DNA from: Chrysomallon squamiferum
Taxonomy: Eukaryota; Mollusca; Gastropoda; Neomphalida; Peltospiridae
Direction of reading: 5' to 3'
Assembly: GCA_012295275.1 (NCBI GenBank)
Contig: CM022668.1
Span: forward strand, 16,601,891 to 16,665,890
DNA: 64,000 nucleotides
Shown in pieces: positions 24,982 to 38,139 of this stretch (position 1 is its first letter; the number at the start of each line of letters is the position of its first letter). The notes below the pieces were generated by a model. That model had not been told where the DNA came from. It saw only the letters and a program-made list of their open reading frames with translations, and searched no databases. The position numbers and the translations under genes are program-made.

Positions 24982-25518
24982 ATAGCAACTTTCAGGTATG
25001 GATGACAGTGGGAGTAGATGAAAATAGAAATTAGCTTATTTCAGAACCAAAGCATAGCAATTATACTGGAGTTTTTCTACTTTTCAATTATTTATTATTA
25101 TTCATTCTTACGTTTATTATTTCTTCTTTATATATATATATATATTTTTTTTTTTCCTTTCTTCATATCATCCATTCTCTTTCTTATTTCTATTTTACTT
25201 ATTTTATATTTTCAAGCTTTCCCTTTCTTTGCTTTTTATTTTCTTTATTTCAGAGTCATCCAGTTTTATCTCCTGGTATGTGATAAAATCTCATTTTGTA
25301 TTCTACTGACGTCATACATTTGTTAAAAATTAAATGAAGCGTTGAGAATTTTTGCCACAAACTACAGAGTTCATTTCAAAGACATTTCATCAGTTCAGTT
25401 ATGTTATTCGTTTGTCAGCTCTTTTAAATATCAGACTATTAAGCAATTTCTTCATTTCTTATTTTTTATTTCTTTAAATTTTGTGTTACTATATCAACGT
25501 ATCTATATTTAAATCTGT

Positions 25519-25520
<2 letters not shown>
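24982..25520. other. T-rich non-coding
   Basis: A T-rich stretch with a short (TA)n at about 25126-25146 and a poly-T. The 102-codon frame at 25018-25326 is a hydrophobic product of T-rich sequence. Confidence 0.55.
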
Positions 25521-25567
<47 letters not shown>

Positions 25568-25715
25568 TATATAGAAAGAGAAAGAGAGAGAGAATCAGAT
25601 ATAGATAGATAGAGATACAGAATAAAGAAAATAATAACAGCAACAATAATGACAGTAATACTATACATATAATACTATAATATAAATATATATATATATA
25701 CACATACACATACAG

Positions 25716-25788
<73 letters not shown>
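25521..25788. repeat. (TA)n, GATA-rich, then (GA)n
   Basis: A TA tract of about 36 bp (25521-25556), a GATA/GAGA-rich middle, a second short TA run near 25687 and a pure GA tract at 25720-25788. Confidence 0.93.
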
Positions 25789-25791
<3 letters not shown>

Positions 25792-26299
25792 GATACTGAG
25801 ATATATTAAACTTTTTTCAGAATGTGCAAGCACGTACTAACTAATTATCAGTTTTCACTGTATGACAGTAAACACCTTATTAATTCTTTGTCTTCTTTAT
25901 CTATTGTATCAATCAATAGCGAGTTTACCAGCGGTCAGTGCCGTGGGCCACGTCGTCAGTAAACTGATTGTGTACTACGCTACTACGCAGACATATAAAA
26001 CGTAGAATCTTCATATTTCAACCTGAAAACGACGTTTGTCATCGTATTCTTCATTCACAAGATATTATTTAGCTTTGTCTTCACGACTGTAGAAAAACGA
26101 TACGTTCCAATAGGAAAGTGTTTGTGTTAAAGCAATGAATTATGTATTGGGGTTGTTGTGTGTTTATGAGTCAATGTTGTAAATAGATAAATGTCGTTTC
26201 GATTGTATAAGGAAACATTTACTATTGCGTTTGTTGCACTAAATATATACGCACACCTGTAGAGATGTATGAATATTATTCGTACTTATGTATGTGTAA

Positions 26300-26302
<3 letters not shown>
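25789..26302. other. Unique non-coding
   Basis: Non-repetitive. The part at 25915-25995 is GC-richer with several ACGTC/GTCAGT words. No gene. Confidence 0.45.

Positions 26303-26388
<86 letters not shown>
26303..26388. repeat. (GA)n microsatellite
   Basis: About 43 perfect GA units. Confidence 0.97.
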
Positions 26389-26392
<4 letters not shown>

Positions 26393-26614
26393 ACTACTTA
26401 GTTTTTGTTCATGTTCCTGCCTGTACTGCTTTATGGATATAAAAATGTGTAAGTGTGTATTTCATTCTACATACTTTGAATGGATGATAATCTAAACACA
26501 GTGGCTATGTGAATGGAATAATTAATTAAGAGCGTCAATACAAACCTGCTACAACAGGAACAACAAACGAATTTAATACATTAATTATGTACAAACTGAT
26601 ATTAATAGTTGTTG

Positions 26615-26852
<238 letters not shown>

Positions 26853-27824
26853 TTTTCAGCTGCATTTATTTTGCACTGAATATTTAGAATTAATTCCAAA
26901 AATAGCAAGTTTTGATGTGTTCTTTATTGTCATTGTTACGATGTATTTTAATTTTATTTTAATTTATTCTAATCTATTTTCATTAAAATGTTGTTCAATT
27001 TAAGTGTTAGGTTTTATATTTGTTGTAAAGAAATATCACACAAGCAGCAGTGCTTCTGTTACATGTGTTTGTGATCAAAATGAGACATTTAACTTGTTTT
27101 TGTTTCATCGTTAAACCATTAATCGAAAACAGACCCGTTTACTGACTGCAATCAATTTCACCTAGACAAGACGAGCGAAGGGGAACAACTCTTTATAACA
27201 AAGAAACCCAGACAACGGGGTCGTTTGCTAATTACTTGCAAATGGGGTGTGACATAAAATCACAGAGCGGTGAATTAAATCGATAAATAACAGAGCTGCC
27301 CGTTCCTGGCGCATTTTAATGGACTAGTTGCCAGCTGCACGTGTCAATACTGAAGAGTCATTCGCGAAAGATCATCCAAGCTCCATTATCCACACCAAAA
27401 GTGTCAATAACGAGTAATGGTGAGTTAACTGTAGAGACAAAACTATCGAGACAGATTTGAATATAATTTCTATGGTTACTGTTTATCGTTCTAAGACGTG
27501 TTACCGGCATGTTTGTGACATCGTCGCTCCATTTCGCCGTCTGTTTATTGTAAAATAATGGATGCTTATCATCCTCGGCTCTGTTGACGATTTTCTCGCC
27601 ATATCCATTACCGTGAAGTAGTGAAACATAAGCCGAGTTAAATAGAGATAAAAACAAACTAATTTTAGATCAATAAGTAAGAAACGAGGTGCGGGTCCAT
27701 GGTTTCAGAAAGGTGAATTTGTCTTTGATTTTACTGTTTTGGAGATGAAATGGTTGCAAAATAATTATTCGAAAGATTCGAAGTCTGACCCCTCCCCCAT
27801 ACCACTAAAACTGTTCATAGATAA
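26853..27824. other. Unique island at 27,120-27,660
   Basis: A long non-repetitive, GC-balanced stretch with adjacent E-boxes CAGCTG and CACGTG at 27332-27343, an AACAAAG SOX-like word near 27199 and TAATTA near 27229. The 99-codon minus-strand frame at 27358-27657 has balanced composition, yet no recognisable domain and no splice-site support. It could be a chance frame inside a conserved element. Confidence 0.35.
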
Positions 27825-28214
27825 TAAAGTTACTTGTATTATTAACAGCTACACTTGATACATATTACTTTAATACAGTTACTTGTATTATTAACAGCTA
27901 TACTAGATACATATTATTTTAATAAAGTTACTTGTATTATTAACAGCTATACTAGATACATATTATTTTAATAAAGTTACTTGTATTATTAACAGCTACA
28001 CTAGATAAATATTACTTTAAGAAAGTTACTTGTATTATTAACAGCTACACTAGATAAATATTACTTTAAGAAAGTTACTTGTATTATTAACAGCTACACT
28101 AGATAAATATTACTTTAAGAAAGTTACTTGTATTATTAACAACTACACTAGATACATATTATTTTAATAAAGTTACTTGTATTATTAACAGCTACACTAG
28201 ATACACATTATTTT
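27825..28214. repeat. 49-bp minisatellite, 8 copies
   Basis: TACTTGTATT starts at 27831, 27880, 27929 and 27978, exactly 49 bp apart, and continues to about 28214. Variant positions (TAATAAAG versus TAAGAAAG, CATATT versus AAATATT) define two neighbouring sub-blocks. Confidence 0.95.
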
Positions 28215-28965
28215 AATTTGACTGTTTTTATAAGACATTAGAACTAAATATTTGTCATGTATTGGGTCATGATCTAATACTACCTAAATAATAACTTTTG
28301 TATTAAGAATAAAACCAATAAATAAGAAAACGTTATTGTTGTTGTTGTTGTTGTTAATACTGCTACTGTTTTATTGTTGTTGTTATTAAATAATATTGTC
28401 TTCTTCATCTACGTATTTATTTATTTACTTACTTACTTACTTTTATACAAAAACATCTTATCAAAGTACTGCTAAGATTATTCGCTGAAAATTATAAAAC
28501 GATTTTTTTTTCCCCGAAACTACTAAAAGAGAAAAAAGAAACGATGACATCAAAAGAGGATTTTACTCAGACAAAATTATTTTTTATTATTTATTTACTT
28601 ACTTACTTGTTTATTTCTTTCTTTCTTCCTCTCTATCTTTCTTTCTTTCTTTCTTTAGTTATTTCTTTTCTTTTCTTTTTCACAAGGGAAGCAATTATTA
28701 ACAATTGTAATATTGTGTAAATCCAAAGAGTTATCTTTCTTATGCATGAGACTAATCTAGCTTTGTTTATTTTTTGTTCTGCCGTGCTGTAAGTGTCATC
28801 CCGGAAAAAATCAGTCAGACACACAAAACCCCACCCCACCCCATATTTATTTATCCACTACTGGGAGATACAGCCATTTTCTAAAGAGTGAAACTCGTTT
28901 CATTTTGAATTTCCATACAGTTACATATCTTTATTACAAAGCTATATCATTTTAAATGTAACATT
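28215..28965. other. Non-coding with short simple repeats
   Basis: Holds (GTT)n at about 28332-28356, (TTAC)n at 28425-28442 and 28594-28608, and (TTTC)n at 28615-28680. The C-rich CCCCACCCCACCCC run lies near 28827-28841. No gene. Confidence 0.65.
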
Positions 28966-28966
28966 T

Positions 28967-29001
<35 letters not shown>

Positions 29002-29012
29002 TTTTTTATTTA
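28966..29012. repeat. (TTTA)n microsatellite
   Basis: About ten TTTA units. Confidence 0.93.
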
Positions 29013-30270
29013 TTTTCAACAATAAAATATAATTAAATTTCAAAATACATATGCATCACATATACATGTAGACATTGTTATATAATTAATTTAAAATTTT
29101 TAAAATGTATCTGTGGAGTAAAGGAGTAAAATACAAACTGATTACTGTTATTAAATTGGAAGACTTTTGTTTTGTGGAGAAAACCAAAAAGAGGAAAAAA
29201 TCGAGATGTAATTCTATAATAATGCAAATGAATTTGAAGATATTACTGCAAGAAAGAAAAATATTTTTAAAGCAATATTAATAATTCGAAGAATTTTTCT
29301 TTCGGTTAAGATTATTATTATTTAAGTTATTGCCGACCTCAATTTCAGTTTACGACCTCTCTGATATAAACGGTTTATTTTCTCTATAATTTGTTATTGA
29401 TTTGGCTCGGATCCTGCAAGAAAGACTCACAATTTTGATTGAATCTGCTTCCTGTTCATTTTAGTTTTATCTTCAGCATCAAACTTTTATTAGATCGTAA
29501 ATTTTAAACTTTCATTTGATGACTTCAAAACAAACGCGAGGTCGCAGAAACGGAAGCAGATAAAATTATCTCCACCTATTTTAATTTGTTTTACATCAAG
29601 TTATCTCCCTTTGTAGCAATTAGAGAATACATTATCAAACGTGATACTTATATTCAAGCCGTTAAATTTCTTTTGTAACAACATTATGTACTGGTTTTAT
29701 TTTAAACAAGATTACTTCTTCCACTGGGATTAAATTATTAATTAGTACCTTCTTAATTAATTACCCGCATGCACTGAGCCCATTGTACGTTGCACGCTAA
29801 ATCATTAATCTGCACAGTTAGAATAAGATGGATACTGAAACAGACGTCAAGGGATGTAACGTGGCTTTATCGACAATAAGACATTTCATTAATCACTACA
29901 TCCTAGCGATAAAACCTTCCGCAGGGAAAACTAGATCCGCATAGCTTTGCGCAGATATACATATATATTTCCAGTAGCGTTGTGATGATAAGACTTCTAA
30001 TTATGACCATCGCTCAATAAAATAATAACAATAAAAATATATTGAAGACAGGAGAAGGTTTTCAAACACGACGATGTTGCGTGCGGTACAAGGTCCGTGA
30101 CGTAGTCTGTACAAATCTTATCAGTATTTTACTAATGTTAACGTATTTACGATTTCAGACATGCAATTCTCAGGCTGTTTTAAATTTCCTTTAGAACGTT
30201 ACTCGCTTCTCACTGAAACGTATGACTGTGGTTAATCACTGTAAGAAGAATAGAAGTATGAAAATGTCCA
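29013..30270. other. Unique non-coding, island at 29,730-29,960
   Basis: AT-rich at first. The 29730-29960 island is non-repetitive and holds clustered homeodomain-type words (TTAATTAATTA near 29753, CATTAATC twice near 29805 and 29889) and GATA words. This motif density is suggestive of an enhancer but not proof. Confidence 0.35.
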
Positions 30271-30500
30271 CAAACAAACAAACACATAAACACAAACATA
30301 GACATATATATATATACAAGACTAAACACTTATATATATATAAACAAACACATATAGACAGACATAAATACATACATACACACGCAGACAAACATACGCT
30401 TGCATCCACACATACACATATACCCATAAGTATATAACACACTTATGTATATTGCAAAATCTCACACACTTCCGTACATACACACACACCTACGAACAGA
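30271..30500. repeat. Degenerate (CA)n/(ATAC)n-rich tract
   Basis: AAACACA, ATACACA and ATATAT words over about 230 bp, without one clean unit. Confidence 0.75.
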
Positions 30501-32173
30501 CATACCCAAACATGTAACTACATACGCATAAGTAAATTCACGCACGAACCCCAGAACTCACATACACACGTCTAGAACTGGTGAAATGATGTTAAAATCT
30601 CAGTCTGTCACAGGTTAATTGATCTGTTTTCCAGACAAAATTACTCACAAACTTAAAAAGCGCGATAAGCAAAGTGTTAGTTCGAGTTTGAAGATGTTTG
30701 TGTTCAAACAGCCAATACGAGGCATTGATTGAACGAGTCTTGTCGGATTCTGCTATAAATAGACATACTCGCAATTCGACCATCTTTGATTATAGTTTGT
30801 TTCAGAAAGATGCCACTAATATTGAATTTTCTTCAAATGAAATCAAACAGATCGATACACGCATTTTTAGTTTCAGTTTTATAGTCTTGAAATGTCCGTC
30901 TTTGGAATATAAAGTGAATGCAGCGTTTTTCTTCCCAATCAACATTCCTTTCTTTTGATCTGCGTTTTTGTTTTGAAAACTGTTTATTTGTAACTAATAT
31001 ATGTCATCATTGTCACGCCTCCACATTTGTCAAATCTGAATTATCCAATGGTAAGTTTTCTTTTCCTTTAAAAAACAAAAATTATAAAGAAAATAAATTC
31101 TTTAATACATCCTTGTTATTACATTTATCTAGGTTAAGTAGAGTGATATAAATTTTCTATTCAGTGCTTTACGTCACATTCACTGAAACGAAATAAATCA
31201 TTTTCTTCCAAACAGAGATACAAGCGTAAGGAAAAAAAAAATTGCGCGAGATAAATTGTCCAGAACACAAAAAGCAAACGAAGCTGGAGAAGATTTTCCA
31301 GCTGAAGGGTTCATTAGTGATGTAAATTAAGACGAGAACACGACACGTGTACAGATAGACAGCATGTCAGAGGTTGCCGCTGCAAGTTGAGAGAAAGAAA
31401 TAAGGAAGAGCAAATTGTTGTCAAACAAAATCGTGTAATGAACAGATTTAGAACAAGAGAAGTAAACAATGTTTTAACGTTTCACATTATAAAGTACTAA
31501 CTCAAATTTTACTTGATTCGTTACATAGAAACTTGCCGATATTTGTTTCAAAGCAGCTTATATCTCTAATATTATAATTGAAACTTATGTGTGTGTACGT
31601 AAAGTATCCCCCCCAAGAAACAACAAATGTGTGTTTGTATGTATGTTTGTGTAGGAAAAAAAAAAACAAAAAAACAACAATTATACATGTGTATGTGTGT
31701 ATGTGTGTGTTAGATATTTTCAAAAGGACACTGAAGATAATAGTCTGTGCGATGACATTTTGAAAACTATTATTCAGATTCATTTGTCTATTACCAACGT
31801 AACAGGACTGAAAAAAGAAAACTGCAGGTTTTTTTCTAAAACTTATTTATTTAAAATATGTTTCTTTTTTTTCATTTTCTCTAAAAAAGAAAAAAAAAGA
31901 AAAAAAAAATCTTGATTCGATCTTAAACTCGGGCTGCTGTTCTAATTTTGGCTTCGCTTCCACGATTCCTCGATTGATCAAAAACCAATATTTTGGGCGT
32001 CTGGCTCGCATTTCACAAGTTAGCGTCAGAAAACGATTCTAACTTCAGTTTCAGAAAACGTGAAAGGAACTTACGCAATGAGAAGTCAGTGCGAGACACT
32101 CACAAAGATGTTTTGAACAAGTACGTTGCTAGAGTGTGGAGTCAGTATATAATGATTAACAATAACTTGACAC
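30501..32173. other. Unique AT-rich non-coding
   Basis: No gene is supported, although several frames of 60-90 codons occur. Short simple features are a TG-rich stretch with A runs at about 31590-31720 and A/T runs at 31850-31910. Confidence 0.5.
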
Positions 32174-32240
32174 ACTTTATTTATTTATTTATTTAATATT
32201 TTATTTTATTATTATTATTATTATTTTTTTTTTTTTTTGT
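32174..32240. repeat. (TTTA)n-(ATT)n-poly-T
   Basis: Three short tracts in series. Confidence 0.9.
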
Positions 32241-32761
<521 letters not shown>

Positions 32762-32814
32762 AAAGATGAGTGTGAGATTCAAAAATTATTCAGCTCTTAT
32801 TTACAGTAAATTTA

Positions 32815-32860
32815 TATATATATAATAATAATAATAATAAAATTATTATTATTATTATTA

Positions 32861-32894
<34 letters not shown>
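32815..32894. repeat. (TA)n-(AAT)n-(ATT)n palindromic compound
   Basis: About seven AAT units meet about 17 ATT units head to head with a two-base centre. The arms are self-complementary and can fold as a hairpin. Confidence 0.94.
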
Positions 32895-33500
32895 GTTAAT
32901 GTTGTAGTTATAAATTACAGAAATCACAGAAATCTGCATACTGATGCACGAAAACGTCTTCATTATAATAACTACTTCATTAGTATGCATGTTGAATATT
33001 CATGAACAAGTAAACAGAAATGAATAGTGATTTAGGTTGACACAAAAACACACAATTAGCCAGGATAAATGGCAAACCGTGAATGATGGAGCTTGTAATA
33101 AACACCAGCAGAGGGCGCTGTCTAAACGTCCACCGACACGAAACTGTTAAGAGATGGTCAAGGAATGACATGTCAATTCATCACATTTAGTGAGATGAGC
33201 AGTTTCAGTATATTACCGCTATTTGCGGCACTTATCGGTTAGCGGTATTTTTGGATAATGGAGAAAAATAGCCAATAGATCATATTCGAGGACAGTCAGC
33301 TGTTACTCTCTCCAATGAAGGAACAAAAGTTACTATTTCCGGAAAGTCGAGGCTAAAAGTAGCGCACTTGTCGTCACAAATAGTTCTTGATTAGTTCGCA
33401 ATTAGATTGACCTGAATGATGGGAGTGAATTCTTCGTGTTTCTACACAGCACACGTAAACAGAAAAGTAGATCAATCAATAGTTTATTGTCAACTACGTT
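32895..33500. other. Unique island with CTCF-like site and inverted repeat
   Basis: Non-repetitive and GC-balanced. It holds the CTCF-like word at 33103-33120 and a perfect 8-bp inverted repeat, TACCGCTA at 33214-33221 with TAGCGGTA at 33240-33247. No gene. Confidence 0.4.
33103..33120 (+). promoter_or_regulatory. CTCF-like binding site
   Basis: CACCAGCAGAGGGCGCTG matches the CTCF core consensus CCASYAGRKGGC with the following GC, allowing for the known flexibility of the core. CTCF is conserved across bilaterians and marks insulators and loop anchors. Position in a gene-poor region of unique sequence fits. A single motif match can occur by chance. Confidence 0.5.
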
Positions 33501-34699
33501 TTGTGTCGCACTGTCAGGTCAGTTGTAGCCTAGTCTGGTACGTATGTCTAACGGTATCAGAATGACAAACATTCATTTTTAACATATTCTTAAACAAACC
33601 TCTGAGAATATTTCTTCGCTTCCATATTATGATATAAAGACTTCTTTCACCATTAACGTGTGTGAGTGGCTGAGACAGGCAGAAAGACGGAGAGAGATAA
33701 ACAGATGCAATGGCAGAGGGTTGGTGTTTATAAAAGTGAGACAAAGACGTGTGTTTAGAGAATGATTGAATAAGGTAAAGATTAATAACACGTTTATGAT
33801 TTTATGTGTCTGTTGGGATTTTCTTGTATTTGCAACAAACCAATAAATTCCATAAACTATTCTGTTTGTCGCAGTATTTAATACGTATTAAAGTGGTAAG
33901 CTGATAACACGAAAGATCTGAAACAACCTATAACCATAAGTATTGTGAAAACGACAGAATTATGCTGAAAGTGTTAAACCAGCACGTCATAACGGGTTGT
34001 ATGTCACGGTTACTTTACAGAGCATTTTTACACCATGAGACCAGATCTTAAATGTCCTTTCACAGTTTCTACATAATTAGAGACACTTAAAACGTGGTCA
34101 GTATGGAACACAGAAAGTTTACATTTTATACCCATGACCTCTGACCCAGGACAGCACAACTTCAAGTGGTAATTTAATTCGTTCCAATTTTTAGCTTTTA
34201 TCGCCGAAATCTGTTCTATTGATTTTACAATATTACCGAACATAATTTAATTTCGCGCCAATTTATTAATTCCAGACAGTCTGTGCTCATTTTACAGGCG
34301 TAGCACTAGCAGCGTGCAGTCTATTTTTGTCCTCGATACTCCAACCGTCCTGTCCAATACAGATAGTCATAAAATAAAGCAATCGGCATATTGAATTGCC
34401 TCCCTTAACTGGTGTCTCGATAAGTAAATGTCAAGCGTGAGAAGAGAAGCAGCGTGTATAATTAAGGCTGTGTTTGCACTTTGCCATTTGGGTGATAAAG
34501 CCGACGTTATTGGCAAATTTGTGTGATTGATTTTGGTCTATCTAATCAACGTGATCGGTATTTTGTAACTAAAAAAAGTGTAAAAAGTGCACATTAATTA
34601 AACACTCTCTTCTATGATTATCACTTTTTCACCTGAAGCATATGTCCCCAATAACCCCATCAAAAACGCCTACTACACAGAGATAATTAAAAAAATAAT
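33501..34699. other. Unique non-coding island 33,960-34,600
   Basis: Non-repetitive. It contains the DR1 site at 34135-34147, a TTTCGCGCC E2F-type word at 34251-34259 and GC-balanced sequence to about 34560. The 71-codon minus-strand frame at 34028-34243 has coding-like composition but no identified domain and no clear splice sites. Confidence 0.35.
34135..34147 (-). promoter_or_regulatory. DR1 nuclear-receptor-type element
   Basis: TGACCTCTGACCC on the plus strand reads GGGTCAGAGGTCA on the minus strand. These are two RGGTCA half-sites directly repeated with one base between, the form bound by RXR, HNF4 and COUP-TF family receptors. It lies in a unique island. Function is inferred from motif only. 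Confidence 0.4.
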
Positions 34700-35200
34700 A
34701 ATAATAAAACAATTGTTATATGTGATAATACAATATACGACAATTAACAGGATGTACTTATTACGAGAGATTAAATGTTATGACTTCATTTAACATTTTG
34801 AGTATAATGTTCAATCTTACTTAATATATTGAGTATAAGTAAACTATTTGTTAAATCTTAATCAGTATAAAAGATTAAATGTTAAATTCATAAAATACAA
34901 CACATTATAGCAGATTAAAGGTTAAATGTGCAATATAAACAAGTGATAAGATATTGAACACTAAATTATAATATACGTGACATAATAGTATTGTCTGAAT
35001 AACCACGAATCTGTCAGAGAATCTGTGAGTCGGTGTCTATGTTGTCAAGGCAACCATGAAACAGCACTAGAGTTTGTCAACATAACCGTGAATCAGTGTC
35101 AGCACTGTCAACGCAAGACTGAATCACTGTCAGTCTACGTATGAATCATTTTCTACCTGCCATGGACCAGAGTCAACACAGCCACGAATCACAGACACAT
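34700..35200. repeat. Two adjacent decayed minisatellites
   Basis: At 34730-34985 the words AGATTAAATGTTAAAT and GAGTATAA recur at uneven spacing. At about 34990-35200 a ~50-bp phrase (GTCAACACAACC...CGAATCAGTGTCAG type) recurs about four times with many changes. Both look like old arrays. Confidence 0.55.
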
Positions 35201-37054
35201 CTGTATCGTAACTTTTAGCAGTGCAGATGTACTTCTAGTAGTGACATCAGGACGTTTTTGTCTGTCAAAACTACTGCAACTGACATGTCAGAATTACTGA
35301 AAGTGTGTATGTATGTATGTACTATCTGTGTGTATGTGAATATATGCGTGTGTGTATGTGTATACATGTGTGTGTGTGTGTATTGTGAATTTGATTAATT
35401 AGCGTCGTTTTCTCAGTGTCTCTAAGTATTTTGTCGATACTGTCATCACTGTTAATTTACATTACTTTAATAACTGACAATATAATAACATTAATAATCA
35501 ATAGAGCAGTCTGATGGCCTGTTTCAGCATCTGATGTGAGTCTGTGTTAATATATGTTTTCGTATTTCCAGTGTCAGTATTAATTAGCTACAAGCCAATT
35601 ACAAAACTGTTAGGACGCTACAAAACATGTCTTCACTGACTGGTGACTTTTTCAGTATTAAAACTAGTTTTATTTTCAAACCACTTTTTGAAATCCTGGA
35701 TTCGCCCCTGCTATAAATGTTTCTAATTATATTGTACTAATGTACTTAATGAAGACGGTTTCTCGGTTAATTGTTGAATAAACATTATTAGTGGCTTCCT
35801 TGTTTAACTTCTGAGATATCACCAATATGTTGGCGTGTCTGTACCACAGTAAATTACTTCAAAACCTATGCATGCACTGCCAAAGTGATGAGGTGAGATG
35901 AAGAGGTTGAACCGTCCCTATAATCCACATCCACACCTAGTAATCTGTATCTATCTTTCCAAGGAGTTCCCAGAATAATACTGAGGTTGTTGCATATTGA
36001 CAGTTTCATTGTGTAACTGTTTTGTTAAGGCTTTGTTCGGAACAAAATTTGAAATAGGGAGTCATCAATAACTTGTTTTGTTTTAGAAATGTTTTTGATA
36101 GCTAAAACGTTTTCTAAGAACAAACAGTTTTCTTGTCCTTCGCAAACACTTTTCAGAATGAATGTCAGTTTTCAACTGAATTGCCTACAGTAAACTCTTT
36201 GTTCTGAGAAATTCAGAAACAGCTGTTATTCAAATATTTAAACAGCGGATGATAAAGATTATCTGCAGAACAAGTTGAATAAACAAAAGAAACAATGTGT
36301 GCAAGCGTGAACAAATCGAGATTCGTTTGATATCGTAATGCTGTAATGACTGTAGTTAAATATTAATTTGTGTATTCTCTTGCGACAATGTCTCTACAGG
36401 TCTGTTTGTGTTAATGTCAACACCAGTCTTTTTATACCTTTGTTCATGTGTGTGTGTGTGCGTGTGTGCGTGTGTTCTTTGTCTGAGAGAGGGTGCGGCA
36501 GAGACAGAGAGACACACCCCAGATATTGATTTTATACATTTTTGATGTACATAAACAATATCGAATTGACTTACAAAGCTGCTTGATGAATCTACCTAAC
36601 ACTTACAAAAAACCCAGCGACTGTTTTTAACTGAGCTGAACAATACAACCTGTCCTTGACCTCCATTTTAGATCACTGCATCCTGGAAATACATTATCTC
36701 ACCTGTATTCCGTGTTGTTCAATCAGATGAATGCACACGTTTAAATATAATTAATATCCGAACTATACACAACAGTCTTTGTCATTCATAATATATATAT
36801 ATATTTTTTAATAAACAAAGAAGCTATGGAATGATTAGTATCTTTAAATATGCACATACACACATACACACATACACACATACACACATAGACATAGAAA
36901 GAAATAAAATCTAGTCAGTCTTAATTAATTAATTTATTTATTTGTTTATTTGTTTATTTTTGTGTTTGTTGTTTGTTTACTGATTTATTATAAGGATAGC
37001 ACTAAAAACATTAATTTCCATTGTATTCCTCATATGACAGAAACAGAAAGAAGG
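35201..37054. other. Unique non-coding with short TG and CACAT repeats
   Basis: TG/TATG runs lie at 35307-35385, GT/GC at 36445-36475, (TA)n near 36790 and ACACAT units at 36853-36893. The 35820-36010 part is unique and GC-balanced. No gene. Confidence 0.5.
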
Positions 37055-37112
37055 TTCATTGTGGATCGTTCACTCGTCACACGCTCGCTCAAACCACTGA
37101 GCTGACTCCGAC
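37055..37112 (-). mobile_element. tRNA-derived SINE-like fragment
   Basis: On the minus strand GTCAGCTCAGTGGTTTGAGC is a strong tRNA A-box/D-arm match, and GTGAACGATCCAC 25-30 bases later is a modified B-box. The acceptor stem is absent. A SINE head is preferred over a tRNA gene or pseudogene. Confidence 0.5.
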
Positions 37113-38139
37113 TTGCAGGTAAGGTGGATGTGTTTATTTATTTGTCATAAAACATTATTTGTAAAGAAACTAATCAGCATTTAGAGAAACGAAGCGTAGA
37201 GTATGTTTAATACAATGAATAACGTCTTTCACTGGAAACAGGTTTTTTTCACACCTAGCAATGGATAAATTATTAACAGCTTGTTGACAGTTGCTATCTA
37301 CGAATTTCACGCTACGTCGGCGTCCCCGGACACTACGTTTCTCCCGTTGTCTTTGATTAATGGCAGTGACCGCCGCGATGACAAACAGACATCGAGGAAG
37401 ACGTGAAAATTAATAAATAATTCAATCAAAGCACCGACCTGGCACACACACACTGTCTGAGCCGCATTCAGTTTGATCAAAGTCTGATCTAACGTGTGAT
37501 TAATCAGCAGCATCAGTTTGAAAACCTCCGTCAAAACACGCGTTTTAGAACACAACTGTACACATCAGACACTTCATCTTCTCTTTTATCACGTTAAATA
37601 ACCCGCCCAAGCGTTATCACATTAATTATAGTCATTTTTTCTTTCTTTGTGAATTTATTATTTCGTTGTTGCTGTTGGTGTTGTTTCGTATTATGAAGGT
37701 TGTACTTATACATACAGTACAACTAACGTACACACATAAAAATATATAGATTGGGAGAGAAAAACGAAGAGATATAGACAGGAAGAGAAAGAAATATAAA
37801 ACTATTTTCACAATAAATCTAAAAAGTACCATTCATCTTGTTTTGCACCCTTTATGTTTATAAATCATTTTATATTTTTAATCATTTAATGTTCACAAAC
37901 GATCTTGATCACTTGTTTAACGTATAAATTGACAATATTAATATTTTTACTTTCTGATAAAATATTTAAATTCTTAGACTATATTGACTCTGAAGAAAGT
38001 GAACAGAATAAATATTACTTAGAGATGACATACATGTCAGTGTATATCAGATTAAGTGTTTTTTCTAAGCAAGGTGGATCATTTTGACATAAATCAGTGA
38101 ACGTTTTCTATCAGTAAAATTGAATAAAGGTGACAGCGA
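37113..38139. other. Unique non-coding, island at 37,270-37,570
   Basis: The island is non-repetitive and GC-balanced. It contains a TCF/LEF-type GATCAAAG at 37475-37482, a related CTTTGATT at 37351-37358 and TGATTAATCAGC near 37497. The open frame there on the minus strand (82 codons) shows no domain. The rest is AT-rich. Confidence 0.38.

Noticed and set aside
27358-27657. 99-codon minus-strand frame as a gene or exon
   Set aside because: Composition is acceptable but no domain, homologous motif or convincing splice pair is visible. Kept only as part of a regulatory-island finding.
34028-34243. 71-codon minus-strand frame as an exon
   Set aside because: Coding-like look but no donor or acceptor match at its borders and it overlaps strong motif matches. 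Not enough to call.
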